From Lachnospiraceae bacterium (lineage in GTDB: Bacteria > Bacillota > Clostridia > Lachnospirales > Lachnospiraceae): a DNA stretch of 64,000 nucleotides. The stretch spans positions 56,586 through 120,585 of the forward strand of contig JAFUNC010000011.1 in NCBI GenBank assembly GCA_017473115.1. The letters are read 5' to 3'. This document shows positions 43,470-52,277 of this stretch, piece by piece. The notes under the pieces were generated by a model. It saw nothing but the letters and a program-made list of their open reading frames with translations, was not told where the DNA came from and did not search any database. Position 1 is the stretch's first letter, and every line of letters begins with the position of its first letter. The position numbers were made by a program, and so were the translations under genes.

Positions 43470-45338
43470 TTATTTTTCTTCAATCTTGCGGCTGTCAAAA
43501 AACATAAATGAGTCAATCGTATCCAGAATATCCTTAAATGTATCCCGGTCTGCAATATCAATGTACTTCTTCAGGATTTCATTCTCCTTCTCCCCCCGGT
43601 ATCTTCCGTAAAAAATATCAAACAGGTTATGGCCGCGACCATAAATTAAAATTGTTTCCAAATGTTTCTTGATATCCGCTTTGGAATGAATTTGAATTCC
43701 GGTCTTCTCACGCATTTTTACAAAACTCTTAATGCGGTGCAAATACTGTTCGTATTTTTCAAACAGTATCTCATAAAACGCTTCTTCGTTGTCAATAACG
43801 CCAATCTTTGCCATAACTTTCGGGTCCAAAAAGTAATTTTCGAACGAATAGTATTTTAAAATAAGCACATTCTTCTCACTGACTCTGGGCAATGCTCCCG
43901 TATCCTGCTTTTCGCGGTTTGCGTAGTAAGTACAAAGTTGTTCTTTTAATTCCTTTGCATCCTTACCGTCTCCGTCACGAATCATTAAGAAATGGTCTTT
44001 TAAATACAACTGGTTCATATATTTTAAGTTGGCATAAGTCCGGATATTGGTACAACTGTTTGTTGCAACAATGGCAATACGTTGCAGATTTCCTTCGTTA
44101 TCATAAACCTCAGAATAATATTTATTCAAAAGCAACGGCAAACGGTTTCTGTCCTGCTTTCCTTCCACAATAAACACAAAACTTACATTCATAAAATCAT
44201 TGGCACTGAAACCTAAGTCATCTAAAATTCTTCCGATATCATTCTGCTCACGAATCACCGGATATCCTTCCTCGTGCAATACCACCTGCTTAATGTGCTT
44301 TTTGCTAAAGTTAAAAATCATGGTAGGAGAATGCGTGGAAAAAATCACCTGGTTTTTCTCAGATAACTTATAGAGAATTTCGCTGGCTGTCTTCTGAAGT
44401 TCCGGATGTAAAAACAGTTCCGGGTCTTCCATCATAAGAATACAGGGCAATTTCTCTTCCTCCTGCATATAAGTTTCCAACAGGGATAAAATATAAATAC
44501 TTTTCATCCCTTCACTCATATCCTGTACAGATTCCGGCCTTTCACTGTTCTCACGATAACGCACCACTTCCACTTCCATCATGGACGCCAAATCCACGTT
44601 CATTTGCGTCACCAATTGATCCCGCAAACCGGAGTTTCTCCGAAAACACTGATTCATCCGTTCCATAAAATCATCACTGTCCAAATGAAGCATTTTATAT
44701 TCCAAAAGTTTTTCGGTTTCAAATACAGTCAATTCATTTACGGTTTTCTTTTCGATTTTACCTATGCAGTGAAAACAGGCATTGCATTGACGACTTTCAT
44801 CAAACATGCACTTATTCTCCGCCAAAGCACTTACCGTTTTTTCACGAATTCCCGTACGCAGGATATCATTCTCTATTTCCGCAATATCCCTGCGGTGGTC
44901 TATATAATAAATCTTCGGTAAAATCAAAGGAATGAATTCATTATCTTTTTTGATACCGTCACTGTAACGTACCTTACCGTCCCGGTTTGCCACAAACGTA
45001 AACGTCAAAACCCCTTCCCTGTAAGAAGGAAACTTTTCACAGAAATCCTGATAAAAGAGTTCATACTTTTTAAACCGGCTGATATTTCCCTGTCTGTGCA
45101 ATAATGTTAAGGCATCTTCCGACAAAGACAATTTTACCGTGATTTCAATATTATTACTGGCCTCATTAAAATGCTTCGGCAAAATTTCCTTTTGTCCGCA
45201 GGCAGTCAGAATCGCATCCAAAACAGCTGTTTTACCGACACTGTTTTTTCCGATAAAGATACATGCATTCTCCATTTGTTTCAATTCCAGTTCTTTGATG
45301 AACTTGTAATTTTTTATTCTTAAGGATTCTATTTTCAC
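43470..45338 (-). CDS. OLD-family ATP-dependent nuclease with a Cys-rich insert
   Basis: A 622-residue protein starting at GTG (45338), with a GGGAGGGG site. Walker A is GKNSVGKT (30-37). An insert near residues 177-191 has four Cys in CMFDESRQCNACFHC. The ABC-type signature is QDMSEGMKSIYILSLL, Walker B is LMMEDPELFLHPEL and the switch is STHSPTMI. A C-terminal TOPRIM domain follows, with FIVEGKQDRNRLPLLL (Glu) and RDGDGKD (DxD), then a helical tail. OLD proteins are DNA nucleases, often in phage defence. No UvrD-like GajB partner is adjacent, so this is a class 1 (single-gene) OLD. The Cys cluster could bind zinc. Confidence 0.87.
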   Translation of the reverse strand: MKIESLRIKNYKFIKELELKQMENACIFIGKNSVGKTAVLDAILTACGQKEILPKHFNEASNNIEITVKLSLSEDALTLLHRQGNISRFKKYELFYQDFCEKFPSYREGVLTFTFVANRDGKVRYSDGIKKDNEFIPLILPKIYYIDHRRDIAEIENDILRTGIREKTVSALAENKCMFDESRQCNACFHCIGKIEKKTVNELTVFETEKLLEYKMLHLDSDDFMERMNQCFRRNSGLRDQLVTQMNVDLASMMEVEVVRYRENSERPESVQDMSEGMKSIYILSLLETYMQEEEKLPCILMMEDPELFLHPELQKTASEILYKLSEKNQVIFSTHSPTMIFNFSKKHIKQVVLHEEGYPVIREQNDIGRILDDLGFSANDFMNVSFVFIVEGKQDRNRLPLLLNKYYSEVYDNEGNLQRIAIVATNSCTNIRTYANLKYMNQLYLKDHFLMIRDGDGKDAKELKEQLCTYYANREKQDTGALPRVSEKNVLILKYYSFENYFLDPKVMAKIGVIDNEEAFYEILFEKYEQYLHRIKSFVKMREKTGIQIHSKADIKKHLETILIYGRGHNLFDIFYGRYRGEKENEILKKYIDIADRDTFKDILDTIDSFMFFDSRKIEEK

Positions 45339-45474
45339 GGCTATCCCCTCCCATACCATATATTATAAAATTCCTCTGCTTTTCCGTCAACGTAAGACTA
45401 TGTGCAACTTTATTAGTATTTCACTTTCTTTTGTATTTTTTTAAACACTTTTCTACAAAATTTCAAATTCATCA

Positions 45475-45502
45475 TTGACAAAATTAAAATTCCGCATATT
45501 AT
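45475..45502 (+). promoter_or_regulatory. promoter of the small lipoprotein gene
   Basis: TTGACA (45475-45480), 16 bases, TATTAT (45497-45502). An AAAGGGG site precedes the ATG at 45549. Confidence 0.75.
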
Positions 45503-45548
45503 GAAATTGTATGTAAAAATAATTTTTAACGAAAGGGGATTATTCCAA

Positions 45549-45956
45549 ATGAAAAAGAGAGTACTCGCTTTAGTTGCAGCTATGGTTATGGTGATTGGCT
45601 TAGTTGCTTGTGGCGCACCCGCTACTGTAGAAGAATATTACACACAGCCCGCTGTTAAGGCATCTTTGGATGCACAGATTGAAAACATGAAGGGCAGTTT
45701 CACAGGTGTATATTCTGATCTTGGTTATGAAGTATCCGGCAACACATTTACATACTGGTTCCAGTTCGCTGACCAGATTGAAGAAGTTGACGCTGCTGCA
45801 GACCAGTTAGAAGCTTCTCTTACAGATGAAATGCTTGCAGACATTGTATCTGACGTAGAAGGCGAATGTGGTGTAACAGGTATTACTTGTGAATACATCT
45901 ACTACAATGCAGATGGTTCCGTACTTTTCAAAGATTCATACTCAAGTGCACAGTAA
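45549..45956 (+). CDS. DUF4854-like small lipoprotein
   Basis: A 135-residue lipoprotein with a short signal and lipobox (MVIGLVAC, Cys about 21). The mature part reads ATVEEYYTQPAVKASLDAQIENMKG, then GNTFTYWFQF and DQLEASLTDEMLADIVSDVEGECGVTGITCEYIYYNADGSVLF. This fits the DUF4854 group of secreted clostridial lipoproteins. Function unknown. The longer frame (start 45501) crosses the promoter and is rejected. Its base use differs from the flanking minus-strand genes, being richer in GCA/GCT-type codons, as in highly expressed genes. Confidence 0.82.
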   Translation: MKKRVLALVAAMVMVIGLVACGAPATVEEYYTQPAVKASLDAQIENMKGSFTGVYSDLGYEVSGNTFTYWFQFADQIEEVDAAADQLEASLTDEMLADIVSDVEGECGVTGITCEYIYYNADGSVLFKDSYSSAQ

Positions 45957-45971
45957 TTTTTGAACAACACA

Positions 45972-46006
45972 AACATCCCGACGGAGAACCGCCGGGATGT
46001 TTTTTT
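45972..46006 (+). terminator. terminator of the small lipoprotein gene
   Basis: Stem ACATCCCG(a)CGG/CCG(c)CGGGATGT followed by T7 on the plus strand. Confidence 0.92.
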
Positions 46007-46040
46007 GTGCATTTTTTATAATAAAAATCTTCAATCTCTC

Positions 46041-48176
46041 TTACTTCGCTTTTTTCACACGTAACTTTTTCTGCAATTCTGCCACTCTTCCAGGTGTACA
46101 ATACCAAATTGTCAGGAAGAAAATCAATACCGTTCCGATTACTGCCAGAATATACTGATACAAAGCCTGTTCCACATACGCTCCGGACATTACAAAGATT
46201 AAATAGGAAATACTTAAAAGCGTTGCAAATACATATTTCGCAGACTTATAGTAAAAGATTTCTTTTGCCTTATCCCTGCGGATAAATAAAGTTCCCGCAA
46301 GTATCAACAAACCGATTCCCAAAATAAGATAGATGATTGCCGATAAAAGCGTCGGATAGCCCCAAATCATTCCGATCATATCGGATGCAACAGGAATATA
46401 GAACGTATAATTCAGCAGATGTACTGATATCACAAAGACAGACAGTGCTATTACGACACAATATATATTTTTCATTCCGCCGCTCACCGTTACCGCATCC
46501 ACCAGATACATCACACCCAACAATGCTGCTGCCAAACAAAGTACGAAAAAGGCATTCACAAACTGTTCACTGACCATAGCATTTGCCTGAAGTTCCGGAT
46601 AAATTCTCTGTACCTGACGATTAAAGGAATCCAAATGAGCAAGTGAAACCATTGTATAAACCGTCAACGGAATTAAGATTGTGCCTAAATCCATCAAAAG
46701 TTTCGTACAATACAGTCTCAATCTGCTTACCGGCAAAGTTTCATAAAATTCTCTGGTTTCCTTTCTGCGTTCCATCCCGAATTGAATGCATTTGAATATG
46801 ATAAATCCAATCAGAATCGGCATTGCAAATTGAAAACGGTAATGCGTGTCAAAAAAGACCAAATGCCACGGTTCCTCCGGAAACCAGCCATATATATTAA
46901 TGTCTGCCAGATCATACCTTAACCATGTAAGATTATACTCTAAATCAATATATTCCGTAAGCAATGCAATCACACCTGTGGCAACTAAGAAACTACGCAG
47001 TCCCTGTGCCGCAATCGGATTCCATACCTTTCGCCGTTCCTTCACTGCCAATTTATAAGTTTTACTTTTTTTGCGATACAACCACATGATTGCTGCAATT
47101 TCAACCACAGCAGTCACCACGGTCGCCAAAGGAATACTGATTGGATGTCCGAAGCCGTACCAATCGAGCGTAAACGTAAACAACCAATATCCGCCTGCCA
47201 AAAGCAATATGATATTGAAGCCGTTCCAGAAAAAGAGTTTACCTTTAGATAACTCCCTGTAATAGGAATGCACCACCAGAATGCCAATCAAAAGAACCAG
47301 CAATACCAAAAGAGCGGTTGCCACAAAAGGAGTAAAAGCATTTGCACATTTTCCCTCTGCATATCTAAAATGATCAAAATACAAACGAGGATTAAATACT
47401 GCCATCATTTGACGGAAGGAATCCGTAATGTCAAATCGTGCTTCGTCATTTCTTAACATGAGCCACCTTGTTCTTGACATAATATTTACCATCGAATTCC
47501 ACAGAATCACTCCGGCAAACAATCCGACCGTACCGTTTTTGAAAACACTCATACATACAAACCACAGTGTAATCATCACAGTGAAATACAATGTCAACAT
47601 CCCAAACTGATACAGCAACAGCATTACATTATCCGTTACCAGACCGGCCGGCACCAATTCTCCCACAATCCCCGGAAATCGTTCCGCCAGTGCAACGATG
47701 TTACTGTTATAATGACACAAGACAATCATGTGGATTCCCAAAGCAGTCAATACGTTTATAAAAAGAATTCCTATGGACGCTACGTATTGGTATAACTCCA
47801 ACGCAACCCGCTTTACCGGAAGTGTTTCCATAAACTCTCTGGTGCTCTTTTCATTCCGGTCAACATAGCCAAGCAACAGAACTGCTATCATCACCAAAAC
47901 AAGTCCCGTATGCGCCATATAAATATAATTATTATAAAATCCAATCATCAGATTGTTACTGTTGGCTCCCCGTACAAATAAGTCCGGATTGTTCTCCGCC
48001 ATTGCGCTTGCCTGTTCTTCCGTTATCAACTCTACATGAGCCATCTCTTCACTCAGTCCCTTATAAGTTGTACGGATATTATAAAATGCACCGATGGTTG
48101 TTAACAGAAGCGTAATCACAAGAACGGTAAGATAGAATTCTTTACGCTGTCTGATTAATAAAATAATATCTTTCAT
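46041..48176 (-). CDS. large ABC transporter permease (YtrC/D-type), cassette 2
   Basis: A 711-residue permease built from two related halves. Each half has about six helices and a motif after helix two reading STREFMETLPVKRVALELYQY in the first half and ETREFYETLPVSRLRLYCTKL in the second. This duplicated E-x-LPV-R pattern shows it is a tandem fusion of two ABC-2-type subunits of the YtrC/YtrD kind. Gene order with the ATPase (nine bases upstream) and GntR regulator matches ytrABCD cassettes. Substrate unknown, possibly envelope-active compounds. Confidence 0.83.
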   Translation of the reverse strand: MKDIILLIRQRKEFYLTVLVITLLLTTIGAFYNIRTTYKGLSEEMAHVELITEEQASAMAENNPDLFVRGANSNNLMIGFYNNYIYMAHTGLVLVMIAVLLLGYVDRNEKSTREFMETLPVKRVALELYQYVASIGILFINVLTALGIHMIVLCHYNSNIVALAERFPGIVGELVPAGLVTDNVMLLLYQFGMLTLYFTVMITLWFVCMSVFKNGTVGLFAGVILWNSMVNIMSRTRWLMLRNDEARFDITDSFRQMMAVFNPRLYFDHFRYAEGKCANAFTPFVATALLVLLVLLIGILVVHSYYRELSKGKLFFWNGFNIILLLAGGYWLFTFTLDWYGFGHPISIPLATVVTAVVEIAAIMWLYRKKSKTYKLAVKERRKVWNPIAAQGLRSFLVATGVIALLTEYIDLEYNLTWLRYDLADINIYGWFPEEPWHLVFFDTHYRFQFAMPILIGFIIFKCIQFGMERRKETREFYETLPVSRLRLYCTKLLMDLGTILIPLTVYTMVSLAHLDSFNRQVQRIYPELQANAMVSEQFVNAFFVLCLAAALLGVMYLVDAVTVSGGMKNIYCVVIALSVFVISVHLLNYTFYIPVASDMIGMIWGYPTLLSAIIYLILGIGLLILAGTLFIRRDKAKEIFYYKSAKYVFATLLSISYLIFVMSGAYVEQALYQYILAVIGTVLIFFLTIWYCTPGRVAELQKKLRVKKAK

Positions 48177-48185
48177 AGGCGCCTC

Positions 48186-49064
48186 CTATTCTTTTCTGCT
48201 CTCTTCCAGAGTAACAAACAATTCTTCCAAACTTAAGGCTACCGGTTCCATAAAACTTGCGCCAAGGGCTTTTAATTCATCCGCCTTATCTTCATTGTAA
48301 TCTTTGATAATCAACGTATAAATACTACCTACATTGCTGACACGCAACAAATCTTTGCGATTGTACAGCGCAGGCCCTGCACCGCCTTCAAACACTACAT
48401 TCAACTTGGTCAACACATCTTTCATACTATCCATAGACATCTGACGTTCTACGTTACCGGCATGTATCATCGTTACGGAATCACAGACTTTTTCAAGTCC
48501 CATCAGATTGTGGGAACTGATTAAAATACCCATGTCGTTCTCTTCCGCTTCTTTAATCAACACCTTATATACATTTTCCTTCGCTACGGGATCCAAACCC
48601 GAGGTGGGTTCATCCAAAATAAGATATTTCGGTTTCTTGGCAATTTCCAACATAATTGCCAGACGCATCTTCTGACCTTTGGATAACGAACCGATGGTCT
48701 TTTCCAGCGGAATTTCGAACAATTCATTTAAATAATTAAATTTCTCCACATCAAAGGTCGGATAAAAACGCTGATACATTTTGACCATTTTAGTCGCATT
48801 ATAAAATCGGATATACTCATTGTAATCCGCTACATAACCGATTTGTACTTTTGCCTTCGGATTATCATAAACGGCTTCTCCGTCTACCAGAATTTCACCC
48901 TGATCCGCCTTATACACCCCGGTAACACACTTAATCAATGTGGTTTTTCCGGCACTGTTTTCTCCGATCAACCCGTGAATTTCCCCGGGTTTTACTTCCA
49001 AGGAAATACCGTGCAATACTTCTGTTTTATCATAACTTTTATGTAATTCTTTGATTTCTAACAT
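48186..49064 (-). CDS. ABC transporter ATP-binding protein (YtrB-like), cassette 2
   Basis: A 292-residue ATPase. Walker A GENSAGKTTLIK has Ser in place of the common Gly-Ala (GENSAGKT). The signature is LSKGQKMRLAIMLEIAKKPKYLILDEPTSGLDP and the switch is ISSHNLMGLEKVCD. Its ATG overlaps the stop of the GntR gene by seven bases, so the two are coupled. It energises the 711-residue permease. Confidence 0.93.
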   Translation of the reverse strand: MLEIKELHKSYDKTEVLHGISLEVKPGEIHGLIGENSAGKTTLIKCVTGVYKADQGEILVDGEAVYDNPKAKVQIGYVADYNEYIRFYNATKMVKMYQRFYPTFDVEKFNYLNELFEIPLEKTIGSLSKGQKMRLAIMLEIAKKPKYLILDEPTSGLDPVAKENVYKVLIKEAEENDMGILISSHNLMGLEKVCDSVTMIHAGNVERQMSMDSMKDVLTKLNVVFEGGAGPALYNRKDLLRVSNVGSIYTLIIKDYNEDKADELKALGASFMEPVALSLEELFVTLEESRKE

Positions 49065-49438
49065 ACACTCATCTCCTTATACAATTCTTTGACTATTCCG
49101 GTCACCTGTTCTTCCGTCATCCCCATAACCTTACATTCCAACACCGCAGAACGCATTAATTTCTTGCTTTCTGCCAGTCGTACGTCATCCTGTTTCATTT
49201 CTATTGTCCCGGCGATAAAAGTTCCTTTTCCCCGTATGGTTTCAATGATATTTTGCCGCTCAAGTTCCTGATATGCTTTCGCTACCGTTCCCGGCGTAAT
49301 CGAAATATCCAACGCAAGTTTCCGCACGGAAGGGATGGAATCTCCCGGCTTTAAATGGCCTTTAATGACATGATACTTTACCTGTTCCACGATTTGCTCG
49401 TAAATCGGTTTGTTGCTTTTTAAATCTAAAACAACCAT
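49058..49438 (-). CDS. GntR-family repressor of the YtrA subfamily, cassette 2
   Basis: A 126-residue repressor. MVVLDLKSNKPIYEQIVEQVKYHVIKGHL is followed by IPSVRKLALDISITPGTVAKAYQELERQNIIETIRGKGTFIAG and a short C-terminal helix pair. ATG at 49438 has an AAAGGAGG site. It is a paralogue of the cassette 1 regulator and probably binds the palindrome at 49488-49524. Confidence 0.92.
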   Translation of the reverse strand: MVVLDLKSNKPIYEQIVEQVKYHVIKGHLKPGDSIPSVRKLALDISITPGTVAKAYQELERQNIIETIRGKGTFIAGTIEMKQDDVRLAESKKLMRSAVLECKVMGMTEEQVTGIVKELYKEMSVC

Positions 49439-49487
49439 ACTATGCCTCCTTTCTGATTTGCTTATCATACTCCTTTAAAACAAAAAT

Positions 49488-49545
49488 GTTATAACTGTAT
49501 CACTGTCTATGATACAGTTATAACACCTTATCCTAAAAAAGTCAA
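49488..49545 (-). promoter_or_regulatory. promoter and palindromic operator of GntR/ABC cassette 2
   Basis: On the minus strand TTGACT (49540-49545), 17 bases, TATAAC (49517-49522). A perfect 15-bp inverted repeat, GTTATAACTGTATCA at 49488-49502 and its complement at 49510-49524, spans the -10 and start region with a seven-base loop. Different sequence from cassette 1, same design. Confidence 0.85.
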
Positions 49546-49571
49546 TCGGTTTTATTAACAATTTTATTCTG

Positions 49572-49928
49572 TTAACTTCTGCTCTTCGGATTAAAAATCA
49601 AACTGGCAATATATCCGAATATCAGTGCTGCACCGGTTCCCAAAGCACCTGCTTTTAATCCGCCTTGAAAAATCCCGAGAAAACCATTTTCATCCACAGC
49701 TTCTTTTACGCCATCCATTAAAACATGACCAAATCCAAGAAGCGGAACAGAGGCACCGGCTCCTGCCCATTCCAAAAACGGTTCATACAAACCGAAGAAA
49801 CTTAATGCAGCACCGAGACATACCAATAAAACCATAATTCGTCCCGGCATCATTTTGGTTTTCTCCAAAAGAATCTGGCAAATCATACAAATCAGTCCAC
49901 CGATTATAAATGCTTTTATAAATACCAT
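49572..49928 (-). CDS. spoVAE: stage V sporulation protein AE (SpoVAE)
   Basis: A 118-residue membrane protein with three to four helices. It reads AFIIGGLICMICQILLEKTKMMPGRIMVLLVCLGA, then GAGASVPLLGFGHVL and GLKAGALGTGAALIFGYIASLIFNPKS, which is the SpoVAE/SpoVAC family pattern. In spore formers it is part of the SpoVA channel that moves calcium-dipicolinate. It is separated from spoVAD (53230) by PTS and DMT genes, and no spoVAC is in the window. No clear sigma-G promoter is seen in the 72 bases upstream. Confidence 0.87.
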   Translation of the reverse strand: MVFIKAFIIGGLICMICQILLEKTKMMPGRIMVLLVCLGAALSFFGLYEPFLEWAGAGASVPLLGFGHVLMDGVKEAVDENGFLGIFQGGLKAGALGTGAALIFGYIASLIFNPKSRS

Positions 49929-50000
49929 ATCTGCTCTCCTATTTTTTATACTGTTTTCGCGTTATGCACCCGTGTTTATCCATTGTTTTACAAAGGAAAT

Positions 50001-52142
50001 CTATTCTTCATAACTATCCACCGCGAACAATTCTTCTCCGGCTTTTACCATACCTGTTTTTAAAATACGGATTTTCCGGTGTTCTCCCATATCCGATACA
50101 ATCACCGGTGACATTATGCTGGGAGCATTCTCTTTGATATAGGATATTGAGACTTTCATAAGCAAATCACCTTTTTTGACTTTGCAGCCGGCCTCTGCCA
50201 TTACTTCGAATCCCTGTCCGTTTAATTTTACGGTATCGATTCCGATGTGTAACAGAAGTGAAATGCCTGTATCGGTCAGAAAACCTATGGCATGTTTGGT
50301 ATCGTAAACAAAAACTACCTCTCCGTCTTCCGGTGCATAAATGTTGCCATCCTCAGGAATGACCGCCATACCGTCACCGATTAACTTCTGCGAAAAAGCA
50401 TCATCCGGAACTTCCGACAGTTCCGTTGCAGTGCCTGTAACCGGACTGCAAATCACAACGGATTTGGTGAGTCGGGGGGCTTTTTCTTCCTCTTTAAACC
50501 GTTCCATATATTCCTCCAAATCAGACTTGATTACCGATACCCTGGGACCGTAAATAATTTGTACGCCAGTACCTTTTTGAATCACTCCGGATGCCCCTGT
50601 TTGCCTTAACAGCACATCATTGACCAATTCGGATTTATGCACGGTACAGCGCAGTCTGGTGGCGCAACAGTCAATATCCGAGATGTTTTTGATGCCGCCC
50701 AATCCAAGGCAAATATCTCTTGATAAAAGCATTGATGCCGACATCTCGCTATCCAAACCATTTTTCGATACTTTGTCTGCTTTCAATCTTTTGATTGCCG
50801 CATTTTTGCTTCCGCCGGCGGATTTGCCTTCCACATCTTTACGCGTGTACAATTTTACATCCTCTTCTTCTCCTCTGCCGGGTGTTTTCAGATTCATTTT
50901 CTGAATGAAAAAGCGGAATACCAAATAATATACGATAAAATAAAATATTCCCACGATTACAACCCAAATCCAGTTTGTTTTGGCGTTTCCCTGTAAAATA
51001 CCAAACAAAAACAGATCCACCAAACCTCCGGAAAAGGTCATACCGACACCCACCTCAAATATATGCATCAGCATATACGCAAGTCCCGCAAATACACAAT
51101 GAATGGCATAAAGCAGGGGGGCTACAAAAAGAAACGTAAATTCCAAGGGTTCCGTAATACCGGTCAGCATGGAAGTAAGTGCCGCCGATAAAAGCAAGCC
51201 GCCTACTTTTTTACGATTCTCAGGTTTTGCCGTATGATACATTGCCAGTGCCGCGCCCGGAAGACCGAAAATCATCAGCGGAAATTTTCCGGACATAAAC
51301 CGGGTTGCTTCCACCGAAAAACGGGTCACATTGGGAGACGCCAACTGGGCAAAATAAATGTTCTGTGCACCTTCAATTAACTGTCCGTCAATTTCCATGG
51401 TGCCGCCCAATGCAGTCTGCCAGAACGGAAGATAAAATACATGATGCAAACCGAAAGGAATTAACAAACGTTCCATCAGGCCGTATATCCAGGTACCGAA
51501 ATAACCGGAGCGCAATACAAGATCACCGACTGCATAAATACCGGACTGGATAAAAGGCCAAAGGTAAAACATCAAAATACCCACCAGCGTATACACAAGC
51601 GCACTGATAATCGGTACAAACCTTGTTCCGCCAAAGAAAGACAGCACCTGGGGCAATTCTATTTTATAAAAACGATTATGAAGGACTGCCACGCCGAGAC
51701 CTACCAAAATACCGCCAAATACACCCATTTGCAGGGAAGAAATTCCGCATACGGTGGTCACTGCACCGCTTAACATATGTTCCGGTCCGCCGTTAATTGT
51801 AATGAGTGCACCGATGGAAGCATGCATAATCAGGAACGCAATTGCCGCCGCCAAAGCCACCACCGCCTTTTCCTGCTTCGCCATACCGATGGCCACACCG
51901 ATGGCGAAAATAATGGGAAGATTGGCAAACACAATATCGCCTGCATCTCTCATCACAATAAAAACGGCATTCCATATGGTTCCCGGTCCCATAATCCCCA
52001 ACAAACCATACGTTTCCAGTGTTGTATGATTACTGAATGAACCGCCAAACCCTAAAAGCAGACCGGCCGCAGGTAAAATGGCGATGGGAAGCATAAAAGA
52101 ACGCCCTACCCTTTGAAGCACACCAAATATCTTATCTTTCAT
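50001..52142 (-). CDS. PTS EIICBA component, glucose/N-acetylglucosamine family
   Basis: A 713-residue sugar phosphotransferase with all three domains. EIIC spans about 1-410 (GRSFMLPIAILPAAGLLLGFGG, GLHHVFYLPFWQTALGG, GITEPLEFTFLFVAP). EIIB has the phosphoryl-accepting Cys in DIDCCATRLRCTV (about residue 500). EIIA is at the C-terminus (KSVVICSPVTGTATELSEVPDD and the active His in LLLHIGIDTVKLNGQGF). It imports and phosphorylates a hexose. ATG at 52142 is preferred to 52148 because of spacing from AGGAGA. A terminator-like hairpin lies directly upstream. It sits between spoVAD and spoVAE, which is unusual. Confidence 0.93.
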   Translation of the reverse strand: MKDKIFGVLQRVGRSFMLPIAILPAAGLLLGFGGSFSNHTTLETYGLLGIMGPGTIWNAVFIVMRDAGDIVFANLPIIFAIGVAIGMAKQEKAVVALAAAIAFLIMHASIGALITINGGPEHMLSGAVTTVCGISSLQMGVFGGILVGLGVAVLHNRFYKIELPQVLSFFGGTRFVPIISALVYTLVGILMFYLWPFIQSGIYAVGDLVLRSGYFGTWIYGLMERLLIPFGLHHVFYLPFWQTALGGTMEIDGQLIEGAQNIYFAQLASPNVTRFSVEATRFMSGKFPLMIFGLPGAALAMYHTAKPENRKKVGGLLLSAALTSMLTGITEPLEFTFLFVAPLLYAIHCVFAGLAYMLMHIFEVGVGMTFSGGLVDLFLFGILQGNAKTNWIWVVIVGIFYFIVYYLVFRFFIQKMNLKTPGRGEEEDVKLYTRKDVEGKSAGGSKNAAIKRLKADKVSKNGLDSEMSASMLLSRDICLGLGGIKNISDIDCCATRLRCTVHKSELVNDVLLRQTGASGVIQKGTGVQIIYGPRVSVIKSDLEEYMERFKEEEKAPRLTKSVVICSPVTGTATELSEVPDDAFSQKLIGDGMAVIPEDGNIYAPEDGEVVFVYDTKHAIGFLTDTGISLLLHIGIDTVKLNGQGFEVMAEAGCKVKKGDLLMKVSISYIKENAPSIMSPVIVSDMGEHRKIRILKTGMVKAGEELFAVDSYEE

Positions 52143-52160
52143 AATCATTCTCCTATTTCA

Positions 52161-52203
52161 AATAAAAAAGTACATAGCCTCCATTCCGAGGATATGTACT
52201 TTA
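52161..52203 (-). terminator. terminator-like attenuator hairpin directly before the PTS gene
   Basis: On the minus strand AAAGTACATA pairs with TATGTACTTT and an inner CCTC/GAGG stem, followed by T6. Only about 20 bases separate the T-run from the PTS start, so no promoter fits between. PTS expression must read through this hairpin, which suggests attenuation or antitermination. It may also terminate the spoVAD-EamA transcript. No LicT/GlcT-type RAT sequence was recognised upstream; a separate palindrome TTTACC/GGTAAA lies at about 52206-52225. Confidence 0.8.
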
Positions 52204-52277
52204 GTTTACCGAAATTAAGGTAAATTATGCATAATGCTTCTCTCTTATACATTTTACTGTTATCAAATTATGCCGTG

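Noticed and set aside
43470-45338. A Gabija (GajA-GajB) defence system
   Set aside because: No UvrD-like GajB gene lies on either side, so only a single-gene OLD nuclease is supported.
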